Source of the DNA: Pseudoalteromonas lipolytica
GTDB lineage: Bacteria; Pseudomonadota; Gammaproteobacteria; Enterobacterales; Alteromonadaceae
Direction of reading: 5' to 3'
DNA: 64,000 nt
Assembly: GCF_001306915.1 (NCBI RefSeq)
Contig: NZ_LJTC01000007.1
Location: 186,001 to 250,000, forward strand
The notes under the pieces were generated by a model. It was given only the letters and a program-made list of their open reading frames with translations. It was not told where the DNA came from and searched no databases. Position 1 is the stretch's first letter. Every line of letters starts with the position of its first letter. Below, piece after piece: positions 46,363-54,962 of the stretch. The position numbers were made by a program, and so were the translations under genes.

Positions 46363-46388
46363 AAAAAGGCTCCATTTGGAGCCTTTTT
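46363..46388. terminator. Bidirectional terminator between flagellins 3 and 2
   Basis: Arms AAAAAGGCTCCA and TGGAGCCTTTTT (12 bp, 2-nt loop) with A/T tracts on both sides; it works in either direction and can end the flagellin 3 transcript. Confidence 0.75.
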
Positions 46389-46419
46389 AAGAGATAAGTT
46401 TAAGAGTGGGTTCAGTTAA

Positions 46420-46442
46420 CACAAATTATGGCATAATTTGTG
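46420..46442. repeat. 23-bp perfect palindrome
   Basis: Arms CACAAATTATG and CATAATTTGTG around a single G, AT-rich and non-coding. It has the look of an operator or of a strong small hairpin. No matching copy was noticed elsewhere in the window. Confidence 0.65.
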
Positions 46443-46520
46443 CTTTATATTTTATGTTCTTACAAATGTTAGAACACTACTGTCAGGATTTTGAGCGCCT
46501 CCGCTTTATAATCCTAATCT

Positions 46521-46565
46521 AGCGCCTTTGTTAATACCCCATTAGACAAAGGCGCTTTTCTTTTA
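46521..46565 (+). terminator. Plus-strand Rho-independent terminator with no plus-strand gene
   Basis: Arms AGCGCCTTTGT (46521-46531) and ACAAAGGCGCT (46546-46556), followed on the plus strand by TTTCTTTT. On the minus strand no U tract follows, so the direction is plus. No coding sequence precedes it on that strand. Confidence 0.6.
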
Positions 46566-46606
46566 AGTCAAAGTTTTGACTTCACTTTAACTCAAACTTT
46601 CAACTA

Positions 46607-47572
46607 TTAACCTAGTAAGCTTAATGCCGCTTGAGGACGTTGATTCGCTTGGCTTAAGATTGTTTGGCTAGCTTGTTGTAAGATCTGCATCTTAGTTAAG
46701 TTAGCAGTTTCTTGAGCAAAGTCTGTATCTTTAATACGTGATTTCGCAGCACTTAAGTTTTCAGAGATATTAGATTGGTTACGAATCGTAGATTGGAAAC
46801 GATTTTGTACCGCACCAAGCTCTGCTCGCTTCTTATCTACTACCGCAATAAGTGCATCCATACCTGCTAATGTAACCTGCGCATTTACTTGGCTTGACAC
46901 ACTAATCGCTGTTGCGATGTATGTAGCAGCAAACGTATCAGTTGCTAATGCTGCGCCACCGATATCAGATGCACCTTCGGCTAAGCCTGATAGACGGTCA
47001 CCTGTAACAGCACTTGCGATACCTGCGATACCTGACAATGTAAAACCACCGTTAGCAGACATAGAACCTGTAGCTGAACCGCCAACATTTTGCATACTAA
47101 AGCCGATTGTTTGTACAGCGTCAGCACCTACTTGGAACTCAGCGTCATATGAGCCATCTAATAAATTTTGACCACCAAATGTTGTATCTTCTGCAACACG
47201 GTTTACCTCAGACATTAATGAGCGAATTTCTTCTTGAATCGCCAAACGGTCTTCATCTGTGTTAGAGCCATTCGCTGCTTGTTGAGATAGTGTACGTACA
47301 CGTTGAAACATTGCTGTTACTTCATCAAGAGCACCTTCAGCAGTTTGCGCTAAAGAGATACCGTCGTTCGCATTACGGTTACCTTGATTAAGACCATTAA
47401 TTTGCGATGTTAAACGGTCAGAGATTTGTAGGCCAGCCGCATCATCAGCAGCGCTGTTGATACGAAAACCAGATGATAAACGTTTAAATGAAGTATCTAG
47501 TGAGTTACCAGAATTCATTAATTGTCTTTGTGCGTTTAATGAACTAACATTTGTATTTACATAAAGTGCCAT
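46607..47572 (-). CDS. fliC: Flagellin 3 (tandem array, first transcribed)
   Basis: Flagellin of 321 residues. D0/D1 ends are typical (RQLMNSGNSLDTSFKRLSSG, INSAADDAAGLQISDRLTSQ; C-terminal TDFAQETANLTKMQILQQAS, RPQAALSLLG). The central part is almost the same as in flagellin 1. Its C-terminal and N-terminal core resemble flagellin 2 at other points, consistent with duplication plus gene conversion. A sigma-28 promoter lies about 93 bp upstream. It is probably expressed as its own transcript ending at the 46363-46388 hairpin. Confidence 0.95.
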   Translation of the reverse strand: MALYVNTNVSSLNAQRQLMNSGNSLDTSFKRLSSGFRINSAADDAAGLQISDRLTSQINGLNQGNRNANDGISLAQTAEGALDEVTAMFQRVRTLSQQAANGSNTDEDRLAIQEEIRSLMSEVNRVAEDTTFGGQNLLDGSYDAEFQVGADAVQTIGFSMQNVGGSATGSMSANGGFTLSGIAGIASAVTGDRLSGLAEGASDIGGAALATDTFAATYIATAISVSSQVNAQVTLAGMDALIAVVDKKRAELGAVQNRFQSTIRNQSNISENLSAAKSRIKDTDFAQETANLTKMQILQQASQTILSQANQRPQAALSLLG

Positions 47573-47664
47573 GATATTTCTCCCGAAGTAAACTTATCAT
47601 TTACTCTCAAACTTACTCTAATTAAGCCGTAGCGGTTATTTGCTACGTTGCTTGGTTAATTAAG

Positions 47665-47691
47665 TTATCGGTCCGGTAAAAAAATCCTTTA
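47665..47691 (-). promoter_or_regulatory. Sigma-28 (FliA) promoter for flagellin 3
   Basis: On the minus strand TAAAGGAT, 11 bp, then ACCGATAA, matching TAAAGTTT-N11-GCCGATAA with correct spacing. It is 93 bp before the ATG. Confidence 0.75.
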
Positions 47692-47882
47692 GCGAATTTT
47701 TAAACAAATTTTAAAATTTTATTTAATACACTGTATTTAAAAGAGAAATATCTTATTTTTTTAACTAAACATCGCTTCTGGTTACTTTAAAAGCCGCTAT
47801 CACGATGTTTTGCTAAAGATATAAATACTAAAAAGAAAGCACTAAAAGCACTTTTAAAGTGTGAATCTTAAGGAAGGTTTTG

Positions 47883-47913
47883 TAGGTTAAGCTCATTAAA
47901 TAAGCTTAACCTA
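47883..47913 (-). terminator. Hairpin after flgL
   Basis: Perfect 11-bp arms TAGGTTAAGCT and AGCTTAACCTA with a 9-nt loop, starting 7 nt after the flgL stop. The following minus-strand sequence has no long U run, so termination strength is uncertain. Confidence 0.55.
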
Positions 47914-47919
47914 TATAAA

Positions 47920-49152
47920 TTATAAGTAATCAAATAATGAGAGGTTAGCCAATCGGCCAAATGTTGCCTGTGCAGCTTGCAATGATGTTTCCTGTTTGGT
48001 GAGTTCAGTAATCGCTTCAGCCATATCAAGCTCCACCAATTCAGATTTAGCTGCTTTGTTACTCACGTCTAAATCACTATTAGACTGCTCAATTTTCTTG
48101 GCGGTATTTAAACGCCCTCCTAATCCAGCCTGTACAAGTGAAACCTGATTTTTAGCATTATCGAGTTGTACAATGGCATCTGCTAAAACTTGATCAAACT
48201 CTTCCTGGGTTAAATCAGGATTGGTTAGTCCTGCTATCAGGTCATCCAAAGTATTTAACGCATTCTCTTTTTGTGGTGCTTCAAGGTCAACATCAACTTG
48301 GCCGTTTGCAACAGGCGAAACAGAAATTTCCATACCTTGATATTCAATTTTGCCGTCTTCAAAGCTGCCACTATCAATCGTTACACCCGCTTGCTGCACA
48401 ACAAATGTATTAGGTGTGCCTGTGGTAGTAATAAAGCTTAGTGTATTAGCATTTGCGGCTGCGGCAGGATCAGCGTTGTAATTTGCCTGATGAAACTTAT
48501 CGAAATCAGCTTGCTCAGTAACATAAATTTTTGAGCTTGTGATACCGCCTGACACAGTGCCATCGTTTGAGGCCACATTTAGTCGAGCATTTACTTTTTC
48601 GAACGTATCAAAACCATTGTCACTTGATTTAATTTCTACACCTTCAGCTACTTTGATTTTGTGTTGCCCCTGATCGCCACCATATTCATAGCGACCAGAA
48701 GTATTATTAAAGGTGTAAGACGGAGTATTATCTTGGTAACCTGAAAAGATAAATTTACCGTCTTCGGTCTTTGCATTCATCAAATCAAGTACCGTACTTT
48801 GCAATGCTTTAACTTCTTCAGCAATACCTTCACGGTCGATATCACTATACGCACCATTACCAGCTTGAATAGATAAAGTATAAGCAGACTCAAGCGCACC
48901 TTTAATATTTTGCAGCACACTTTCTTCTGTTGTTAGGCGGCTATTCAGCATAGTAATGTTTTTTGTGAACTGCTCATTACCCTGAATGCGATCTGTATAA
49001 AGTAGTGCGCGAGCCGTTGCGGAAGGATCGTCAGCAGCAGTTAATACACGCTTTTGGGTATTAACCTGCTCTTGTGCTTTGTTTACGTTTTGCTGTGAGT
49101 TAAGAATAGAATTAAGATTATTCTTATACATCATGTTATTTGAAATACGCAT
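47920..49152 (-). CDS. flgL: Hook-filament junction protein FlgL (HAP3)
   Basis: FlgL joins the hook to the filament with FlgK. The flagellin-like N-terminus (MRISNNMMYKNNLNSILNSQ, RVLTAADDPSATARALLY) and C-terminus (LTKQETSLQAAQATFGRLAN, ending LSLFDYL) are typical. It is 410 residues. It follows flgK by 2 nt and ends the flgJKL transcript. Confidence 0.95.
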   Translation of the reverse strand: MRISNNMMYKNNLNSILNSQQNVNKAQEQVNTQKRVLTAADDPSATARALLYTDRIQGNEQFTKNITMLNSRLTTEESVLQNIKGALESAYTLSIQAGNGAYSDIDREGIAEEVKALQSTVLDLMNAKTEDGKFIFSGYQDNTPSYTFNNTSGRYEYGGDQGQHKIKVAEGVEIKSSDNGFDTFEKVNARLNVASNDGTVSGGITSSKIYVTEQADFDKFHQANYNADPAAAANANTLSFITTTGTPNTFVVQQAGVTIDSGSFEDGKIEYQGMEISVSPVANGQVDVDLEAPQKENALNTLDDLIAGLTNPDLTQEEFDQVLADAIVQLDNAKNQVSLVQAGLGGRLNTAKKIEQSNSDLDVSNKAAKSELVELDMAEAITELTKQETSLQAAQATFGRLANLSLFDYL

Positions 49153-49154
49153 AA

Positions 49155-51170
49155 TTACCTCGCCGCACTTAATAAGGTGTCAAAAATAGTACGTGCTGTT
49201 GAAAGGACCTGTGCTGATGCTGCATACGATTGTTGAAAGCGCAGTAAGTTTGCCGCTTCTTCATCAAGGTTTACACCTGATAGTGATTCATACCAAGCTT
49301 CAGACTGATCAGCCAATGCTGTAAAGGCCGCACCATTCGTTTGGGCTTGACTAGTCACTACACCAATATCAGTGACAATGCCTGAATAGGCTTGATTAAA
49401 CGTTTTATGATTATCAGCAGTACTACTTGCTTCAACATTTTGACGAACTAGCTCACCATTTTGTAAATCAGCCAATAGCAAACCATTACGGTTATCATCA
49501 AAACCACCAGTGTTAAACTCTACTGTGAAGGTGTCACCTGTTGCAGGTGATCCTTCAATATTAAAGTCAAAGCCGTAGGTATCGTAAGGCGCGCCAGCTT
49601 GAGCAAGAATATTCTCAGCAGGTGGTGTAATGGTAAACGTCGATGTACCGTTCCCGTCCGTAATTTGATATTCGTTAGCATTTGCCGTTTTCACTAATGT
49701 GATATCGCCATTCGCCAAGCTAGGAGGTGGCCCCACGGTAATACCCGTTGAGTTATCAATATCTGAAACTGTACCAGCAGAAATACTTGCATCACTGGTG
49801 TTATTAATATCAGTAGCAGTTCGAATAGGTGATGCTAACGCTAAATCTTCAGGGCGTTCAGTTGCAAGCTCGAGGGTCGTTGCAGCTTGTGAATTTAGCT
49901 TCACCATAAATTGGTCACCCGTATTCGCAGCACCCGATACATTAAGCTGTAAACCAAATGAGTCACTTCCTGCAGGTGTAATTGTTGAAGAATCAATGAC
50001 CCCCCCCACGATATTTGCTGTAGCAGGACTACCTAGCGGCTCACCTTTATTATCAATAGGCTGGATTTCAACTGTTGAAGCACTCGTATAAGTTACAACA
50101 AAGTCACTAGCAGGCAATTCACTGCCGAGTCCCGGCTCAACCGTTGCCGTCATCGTTGATGTGCCCGTATTAGCTTGATAGCCAAACGCATCTACCGTTG
50201 GAATAGCAAAGATATCACCACCAATTTCACCATTGGCGTCCATACCTAAGCTATTTTGTTGGTTAAAGGCATCGGCTAACGCTAAGCCCATTTGACCAAG
50301 TTGATTTTGCGCTGGCACTAAAATATCGTCACGAAATGCCAGTAAGCCACCAATTTTGCCTTTCAATTTACTTACATCAACTTCAAGCGGCACGGCTTTG
50401 CCACCGTTTACATCAAGTTTTAATTCTTTAAAGTTCGGATCAGGGTCGCCACTGAATGAAAACAGGTTAAATGTGCCGCTTTGCATGACAAGTGCTTGAC
50501 CTGAGCCTAAATAAACTTGTTTTTCGCCGTTGTTGCCATCGAGTGTTTCAATATCAATCAGCTCAGATAAGTCACGAATTGCTTTATCACGTTCATTATA
50601 TAAACCACTTGATACTGACTCACGATCAGTGCCATGAACAGATGCAATCTTGGTATTTAGTTCGCTGATGCTTTGAATTAAGTTATTTGCTTCATCAGAG
50701 AAGATTTCTAGCTGCTCATTTACCACGGCTTTTTGGTCAACCACAATGCTCGACAATCTGTCCATTTGATCAATTAAGTTTTGTGCATCCGTCATGACCA
50801 GTGAACGAGCAACTGTTGATGACGGTTGATTTAAGCTTTCTTGTACGTTGTTAAAAAACGAGTTGATACTGGTTGATAAGCTGTTTGACTCTTCAGAAAA
50901 CAAGCTATCTACTCGGCTTGCTTCAGTTACAAACTGATCAAAGAATGCTTTATTTGAGGTATCTCTATTTAATTGCTTTTGCGCAAATTCATTCAGTAAG
51001 CGATACGTTTCACCACGACCGACTTGGTTATCGATCATGGTTGTGAACTCAGTACGCTCACGCACATAGCCCTCGGTATTAACGTTGGCGATGTTTTTAC
51101 TGGTAGTTTGTAAAAGCTCAGAGTTAGCTCTTACACCGGCATTTGCTATGTCATATAAGCTAAATGACAT
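49155..51170 (-). CDS. flgK: Hook-filament junction protein FlgK (HAP1), long form
   Basis: FlgK is the first junction protein on the hook. The N-terminal rod/hook domain (NAGVRANSELLQTTSKNIAN, then NTEGYVRERTEF) and the C-terminal domain (NLDEEAANLLRFQQSYAASA, VLSTARTIFDTLL) are intact. At 671 residues it is longer than enteric FlgK (about 550), from expansion in residues 330-560. That region contains two similar units (DSFGLQLNVSGAANTGDQFM and DTYGFDFNIEGSPATGDTFT). Confidence 0.95.
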   Translation of the reverse strand: MSFSLYDIANAGVRANSELLQTTSKNIANVNTEGYVRERTEFTTMIDNQVGRGETYRLLNEFAQKQLNRDTSNKAFFDQFVTEASRVDSLFSEESNSLSTSINSFFNNVQESLNQPSSTVARSLVMTDAQNLIDQMDRLSSIVVDQKAVVNEQLEIFSDEANNLIQSISELNTKIASVHGTDRESVSSGLYNERDKAIRDLSELIDIETLDGNNGEKQVYLGSGQALVMQSGTFNLFSFSGDPDPNFKELKLDVNGGKAVPLEVDVSKLKGKIGGLLAFRDDILVPAQNQLGQMGLALADAFNQQNSLGMDANGEIGGDIFAIPTVDAFGYQANTGTSTMTATVEPGLGSELPASDFVVTYTSASTVEIQPIDNKGEPLGSPATANIVGGVIDSSTITPAGSDSFGLQLNVSGAANTGDQFMVKLNSQAATTLELATERPEDLALASPIRTATDINNTSDASISAGTVSDIDNSTGITVGPPPSLANGDITLVKTANANEYQITDGNGTSTFTITPPAENILAQAGAPYDTYGFDFNIEGSPATGDTFTVEFNTGGFDDNRNGLLLADLQNGELVRQNVEASSTADNHKTFNQAYSGIVTDIGVVTSQAQTNGAAFTALADQSEAWYESLSGVNLDEEAANLLRFQQSYAASAQVLSTARTIFDTLLSAAR

Positions 51171-51183
51171 GAGGGTCTACTCC

Positions 51184-52152
51184 TTAACGTACCAATGAAG
51201 CAGCGACGCTTTGAAGCTCAACGCGCTTCAATACCTGCTTAATTTTATCGGCATAATTTGGATCAGTTGCATAGCCTGCTTTTTGTAACGAATCTAAAAA
51301 GGCTGCAGGCTCTGCGGTATTATTAAGTGCTTCTTGATAACGTGGATTTTCATTTAAGAAATCCACAAAGTCGTTCACACTGTCTTTAATCGATTGATAA
51401 GAGCGAAAACTTGCTTGCTTTTTAACTGGCACACCTTGTTCAAACTCAAGCGTGACTTTGCTTGCTTTATCACCTTGCCAGCTCCTATCCGATTTAATAT
51501 TGAATAAGTTGTTACTACTTGTGCCATCAGCTTTACTGATGATGTGTTTACCCCACCCAGTCTCAAGCGCCGCTTGAGCAACCATTACAGCAGGGTTTAA
51601 ACCAATTTTTTCAGCCGCATTTTTTGCATGTTCCCAAACAGAGCTAATGAAAGACTCTGCATCTTCAAAGCGGTTTTCTGTTTGCTCGTTCGCAGCGGTA
51701 TCTGCAACAGCGTTTGGCTCAGCTTTAATCTTGTGACTGTCGCTCGTTGCACCGGTTGCGCGCTTATCACTATCGAACTCAGCCGTCGTTCTAAGCACAG
51801 AACCTGGAGTAAACTGTTTACCATCTGGCGAGAGTTGCTGAACGATTAAGTCAGCTAGGCCTAGCGAGCCGTTTGATGAAAGCTCAACCGATAACTGTTG
51901 GTCATGCATCTCTTCAAAAAACTTAACGCCGCTTGAATTAAATGGGCTATCTTTATCTTCAAACGCTTCATTTGCTTTACGCATGCTTTTCAGCAGCATT
52001 TGAGTGAAGATAGATTCAAATTGTGCCGCCGCTTTTTTCAGCGCCTCTTTTGACGCATCGCTAGAGGCATCACTTTTTAGAGCACTTTGACGTAGCGAGT
52101 CTAAGTTGCCTAAATCAAAAAAGTTTTGCTTGTCGAGATGATTAGTATCCAT
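51184..52152 (-). CDS. flgJ: Rod-capping protein and peptidoglycan hydrolase FlgJ
   Basis: FlgJ caps the rod and cuts peptidoglycan so the rod can pass. The N-terminal rod-cap domain (about residues 25-110, FESIFTQMLLKSMRKANEAF) is joined to a C-terminal glucosaminidase domain (about 165-315). The catalytic Glu lies in VAQAALETGWGKH, and SSNNLFNIKSDRSWQG is typical. It is 322 residues. A near-consensus sigma-54 site lies about 40 bp upstream, so flgJ-K-L form their own unit. Confidence 0.95.
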   Translation of the reverse strand: MDTNHLDKQNFFDLGNLDSLRQSALKSDASSDASKEALKKAAAQFESIFTQMLLKSMRKANEAFEDKDSPFNSSGVKFFEEMHDQQLSVELSSNGSLGLADLIVQQLSPDGKQFTPGSVLRTTAEFDSDKRATGATSDSHKIKAEPNAVADTAANEQTENRFEDAESFISSVWEHAKNAAEKIGLNPAVMVAQAALETGWGKHIISKADGTSSNNLFNIKSDRSWQGDKASKVTLEFEQGVPVKKQASFRSYQSIKDSVNDFVDFLNENPRYQEALNNTAEPAAFLDSLQKAGYATDPNYADKIKQVLKRVELQSVAASLVR

Positions 52153-52190
52153 CAGCTTTTTGACACAATAGTTAATAATGAAAATTAAAA

Positions 52191-52207
52191 TGCAAAAATT
52201 GCGCCAA
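52191..52207 (-). promoter_or_regulatory. Sigma-54 promoter for flgJ-K-L
   Basis: The minus strand reads TTGGCGCAATTTTTGCA (GG-N10-GC) in the 194-bp flgI-flgJ gap, 39 bp before the flgJ ATG. Confidence 0.8.
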
Positions 52208-52315
52208 TAAAAAACTATATAAATGAATGGCTAATAACTGATACAGGAATGGAGTAACTTCAGGGCCAAGATTTTGACTGATGTTTGTATGCTGAACGAT
52301 TTAAGAATGACTAAA

Positions 52316-52343
52316 ACAAAAAACGCGCTCGACAGCGCGTTTT
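52316..52343 (-). terminator. Terminator after flgI
   Basis: Arms AAACGCGCT and AGCGCGTTT with a 4-nt loop, A-rich before and T-rich after on both strands. It lies directly after the flgI stop and separates flgF-G-H-I from flgJ-K-L. Confidence 0.8.
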
Positions 52344-52346
52344 AAT

Positions 52347-53441
52347 TTAAATGATAACCAGTTGCCCGTTTATCGCCCCCGCTTCTTTTAAAGCTTCAAG
52401 GATTGCCATTAAATCACCCGGTGCGGCCCCCACCTCATTGATTGCGCGTACGAGATCATCAAGATTAACACCTGGATTAAATACAAAAGCACGTGAATCA
52501 TCTTCGTTCACATCAATAATACTTTGATTGGTAACGGTAGTTTCACCATCACTTAAAGCGTTTGGCTGTGACACGTTTTGCTGCTCAGCAATCGTAACCG
52601 TTAAACCACCATGAGTTATTGCCGCAGGCTGTAGCTTCACGTTTTTGCCAATCACAATTGTACCTGTGCGGGAGTTAACAATAATTTTTGCTGCTGTGTC
52701 TGCAGGCTTAAACTCTAAGTTTTCAAGGGTAGATAAATAAGCAACACGTTGAGATGCATCACGCGGTGCTAACACTCGCACTGACGCTGCATCAATTGCC
52801 TGAGCACTGTCAGGCCCCACCAAATCATTAATCGTTTGCTCTAGGCGCTTTGCTGTTGTGAAATCTGGGCGATTTAAATTAAAGGTAATGTAGTCACCTT
52901 GCATAAACGGGCTCTTAATAGCACGCTCTACAATGGCACCGTTTGGAATACGACCCACTGTGGGTGTGTTAATAATTACACGGCTACCATCAGCCCCTTC
53001 CGCACCTAGACCACCAACAACTAAGCTACCTTGTGCAATCGCATAGGTATTGCCATCAACCCCTTTTAAAAAGGTTTGTAATAAGGTACCACCACGTAAA
53101 CTACCCGCACTACCAATAGACGAAACCGTAATATCAATGGTTTGACCCGGTTTTCTAAATGCCGGTAACTCTGCATGCACAGCCACAGCTGCAACATTTT
53201 TAATCTTAGGTTTTAAGCTATCTGGTAAGGTGATACCAAAACCATTTAACATGGCTTTAAAGCTTTGTTGAGTAAATCGGCTTTGTTCGCCTGTGCCAGG
53301 CAAACCAACAACCAATCCATAACCCACTAATTGGTTAGAGCGTACGCCCTCAACCATAGATACATCTTTGACTCGCTCAGCCTGTGCAGAAAACTGCAGG
53401 CTAATTAAGCAAAGAGCGATGATGTATTTAAACCCATTCAT
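52347..53441 (-). CDS. flgI: Flagellar P-ring protein FlgI
   Basis: FlgI forms the periplasmic bushing around the rod. A signal peptide (residues 1-21, ending SAQA) is followed by the conserved [20 protein letters not shown] and the FlgI-typical [20 protein letters not shown] segment. It is 364 residues, as usual. It lies 12 nt after flgH and ends at a clear terminator. Confidence 0.96.
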   Translation of the reverse strand: MNGFKYIIALCLISLQFSAQAERVKDVSMVEGVRSNQLVGYGLVVGLPGTGEQSRFTQQSFKAMLNGFGITLPDSLKPKIKNVAAVAVHAELPAFRKPGQTIDITVSSIGSAGSLRGGTLLQTFLKGVDGNTYAIAQGSLVVGGLGAEGADGSRVIINTPTVGRIPNGAIVERAIKSPFMQGDYITFNLNRPDFTTAKRLEQTINDLVGPDSAQAIDAASVRVLAPRDASQRVAYLSTLENLEFKPADTAAKIIVNSRTGTIVIGKNVKLQPAAITHGGLTVTIAEQQNVSQPNALSDGETTVTNQSIIDVNEDDSRAFVFNPGVNLDDLVRAINEVGAAPGDLMAILEALKEAGAINGQLVII

Positions 53442-53453
53442 GACTTTATTCCT

Positions 53454-54137
53454 CTAAAATGGGAAAAGCGAACTACTAAAGAAACGAGACAGCCAACCTG
53501 CACTTTGCGTTTCTTGAATTTGCCCTTTACCTGAGTATTGAATTCGCGCATTAGCAATACGATTGGAAGTTACTGTGTTATCTGCTTGCACATCTTCAGG
53601 ACGAACTAAACCTTCTAGGCGAATAAATTCTTCACCAGTATTCAAAGTGAGCCATTTTTCACCACGAATAACCAAGTTCCCATTCGGTAAAACACGCATC
53701 ACATTGACAGAAATATCACCAAATAAGCTATTTGATTGGTTAGACTTTGAATCGCCTTTAAACGATGCCCCTGAGCCAATACCAAACTGAATGCTGTCGC
53801 CACCAATGTTAACCGGGTTTCCGCCAAGCCCAATAACAGGGTCTAAACTAGCATCTGTTTCTTTGTCGGTTTCAGTTTTTGCCGCTTTAGTTGCTTGGGT
53901 AGACTCTTGCAATTTAACAGTGATGATATCGCCGGCGCGTAATGCCTTTTTATCTGAGTACAAGTCATTTGCCGAATAACTATCAAACAACGAACCTGTT
54001 GGTACCACTTGTTCAGTACTTGGTTCCGGATACATAGGCGCATAGTAAGGGTCATCCTGAACCACATGATGATTTTGCGTTGTCATACAACCACCCAGCA
54101 TCAATGCTGCTGATGTGACTAAGATAATATTACGCAT
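53454..54137 (-). CDS. flgH: Flagellar L-ring lipoprotein FlgH
   Basis: FlgH is the outer-membrane ring lipoprotein. A lipobox is present (LMLGGC, with C17 as the lipidated Cys). Family segments include RAGDIITVKLQESTQATKAA and the C-terminal NTVTSNRIANARIQYSGKGQ. The length of 227 residues is normal. It lies between flgG and flgI. Confidence 0.96.
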   Translation of the reverse strand: MRNIILVTSAALMLGGCMTTQNHHVVQDDPYYAPMYPEPSTEQVVPTGSLFDSYSANDLYSDKKALRAGDIITVKLQESTQATKAAKTETDKETDASLDPVIGLGGNPVNIGGDSIQFGIGSGASFKGDSKSNQSNSLFGDISVNVMRVLPNGNLVIRGEKWLTLNTGEEFIRLEGLVRPEDVQADNTVTSNRIANARIQYSGKGQIQETQSAGWLSRFFSSSLFPF

Positions 54138-54152
54138 GCTGCCTCCTACCCA

Positions 54153-54941
54153 TTAAAGTTGCTGATTGATGTAACTAAGCATTTCATCAACCGCTGAAAT
54201 CACTTTTGAATTCATTTCATAAATTCGTTGCGTTTCAATCAAGTTAACAAGCTCTTCCGTTACATTCACGTTAGAGGTTTCAAGGGAACCTTGAACCACA
54301 GTGCCTAAACCGTCGATACCAGGATTACCTTGCACAGGTGCGCCACTCACAGCGGTTTCTGTGTATAAGTTTTGCCCCATAGGCTCAAGACCCGATGGAT
54401 TAATAAAATCACTAATGGTGAGCTGACCGATGACCACGTTCTCTGCTTGACCTGAAATACGCACTGATACTTCACCGTCTTGTGAAACAGTAATTGATTG
54501 TGCATCGTCTGGTACGTTCATTTCTGGCTGTAATGGAAAACCCGCGCCGGAAGTTACAATGCGACCATCTTCGTCAGTCGTGAATTGACCATTACGTGAA
54601 TAGGCAATATTGCCATCTGGTAATTGCACTTCAAAAAAACCTGGGCCTGAGATCATCCAGTCCAATGAATTTTCAGTGGTAAGCATATTACCTTGTGAAA
54701 AGTTCTTTTGGTTAGCAACCACTTTGGCACCGGCACCAAGCATTAAGCCTGACGGCATTTCAGTGTCTTGCGACGAGCGGCCACCTGGCTGGTTAATGTT
54801 TTGATATAGTAAATCTTCAAATACGGCGCGGCTTTTTTTGTAGCCTACCGTGCTGGCATTCGCGAGATTATTTGAGATCACCGAAATATCGGTTTGCTGG
54901 GCGTCAAGCCCGGTTTTACTGATCCATAATGCAGGATTCAT
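54153..54941 (-). CDS. flgG: Distal rod protein FlgG
   Basis: FlgG builds the distal rod. It has the N-terminal rod motif (ALWISKTGLDAQQTDISVIS, NNLANASTVGYKKSRAVFED) and the C-terminal motif (SNVNVTEELVNLIETQRIYE, NSKVISAVDEMLSYINQQL). It is 262 residues, the standard length. It lies between flgF and flgH. Confidence 0.96.
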   Translation of the reverse strand: MNPALWISKTGLDAQQTDISVISNNLANASTVGYKKSRAVFEDLLYQNINQPGGRSSQDTEMPSGLMLGAGAKVVANQKNFSQGNMLTTENSLDWMISGPGFFEVQLPDGNIAYSRNGQFTTDEDGRIVTSGAGFPLQPEMNVPDDAQSITVSQDGEVSVRISGQAENVVIGQLTISDFINPSGLEPMGQNLYTETAVSGAPVQGNPGIDGLGTVVQGSLETSNVNVTEELVNLIETQRIYEMNSKVISAVDEMLSYINQQL

Positions 54942-54962
54942 AACTCTACCCTCTCAGTCATC

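Larger units (their letters stand above)
46186..46606. other. 421-bp spacer between flagellins 2 and 3
   Basis: No gene is seen. It holds, in order: an inverted repeat (46215-46249), a sigma-54 near miss (about 46279-46291, 9-bp spacing), a terminator hairpin (46363-46388), a 23-bp perfect palindrome (46420-46442) and a stem-loop with a T-rich plus-strand flank (46521-46565). The promoter of flagellin 2 must lie here, probably left of the terminator. Confidence 0.7.
47573..47919. other. 347-bp spacer between flgL and flagellin 3
   Basis: No gene is seen. It holds the flagellin 3 sigma-28 promoter (47665-47691), an AT-rich tract, an 8-bp inverted repeat AAACATCG/CGATGTTT (47767-47774 and 47813-47820), and a hairpin after flgL (47883-47913). 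Confidence 0.7.
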
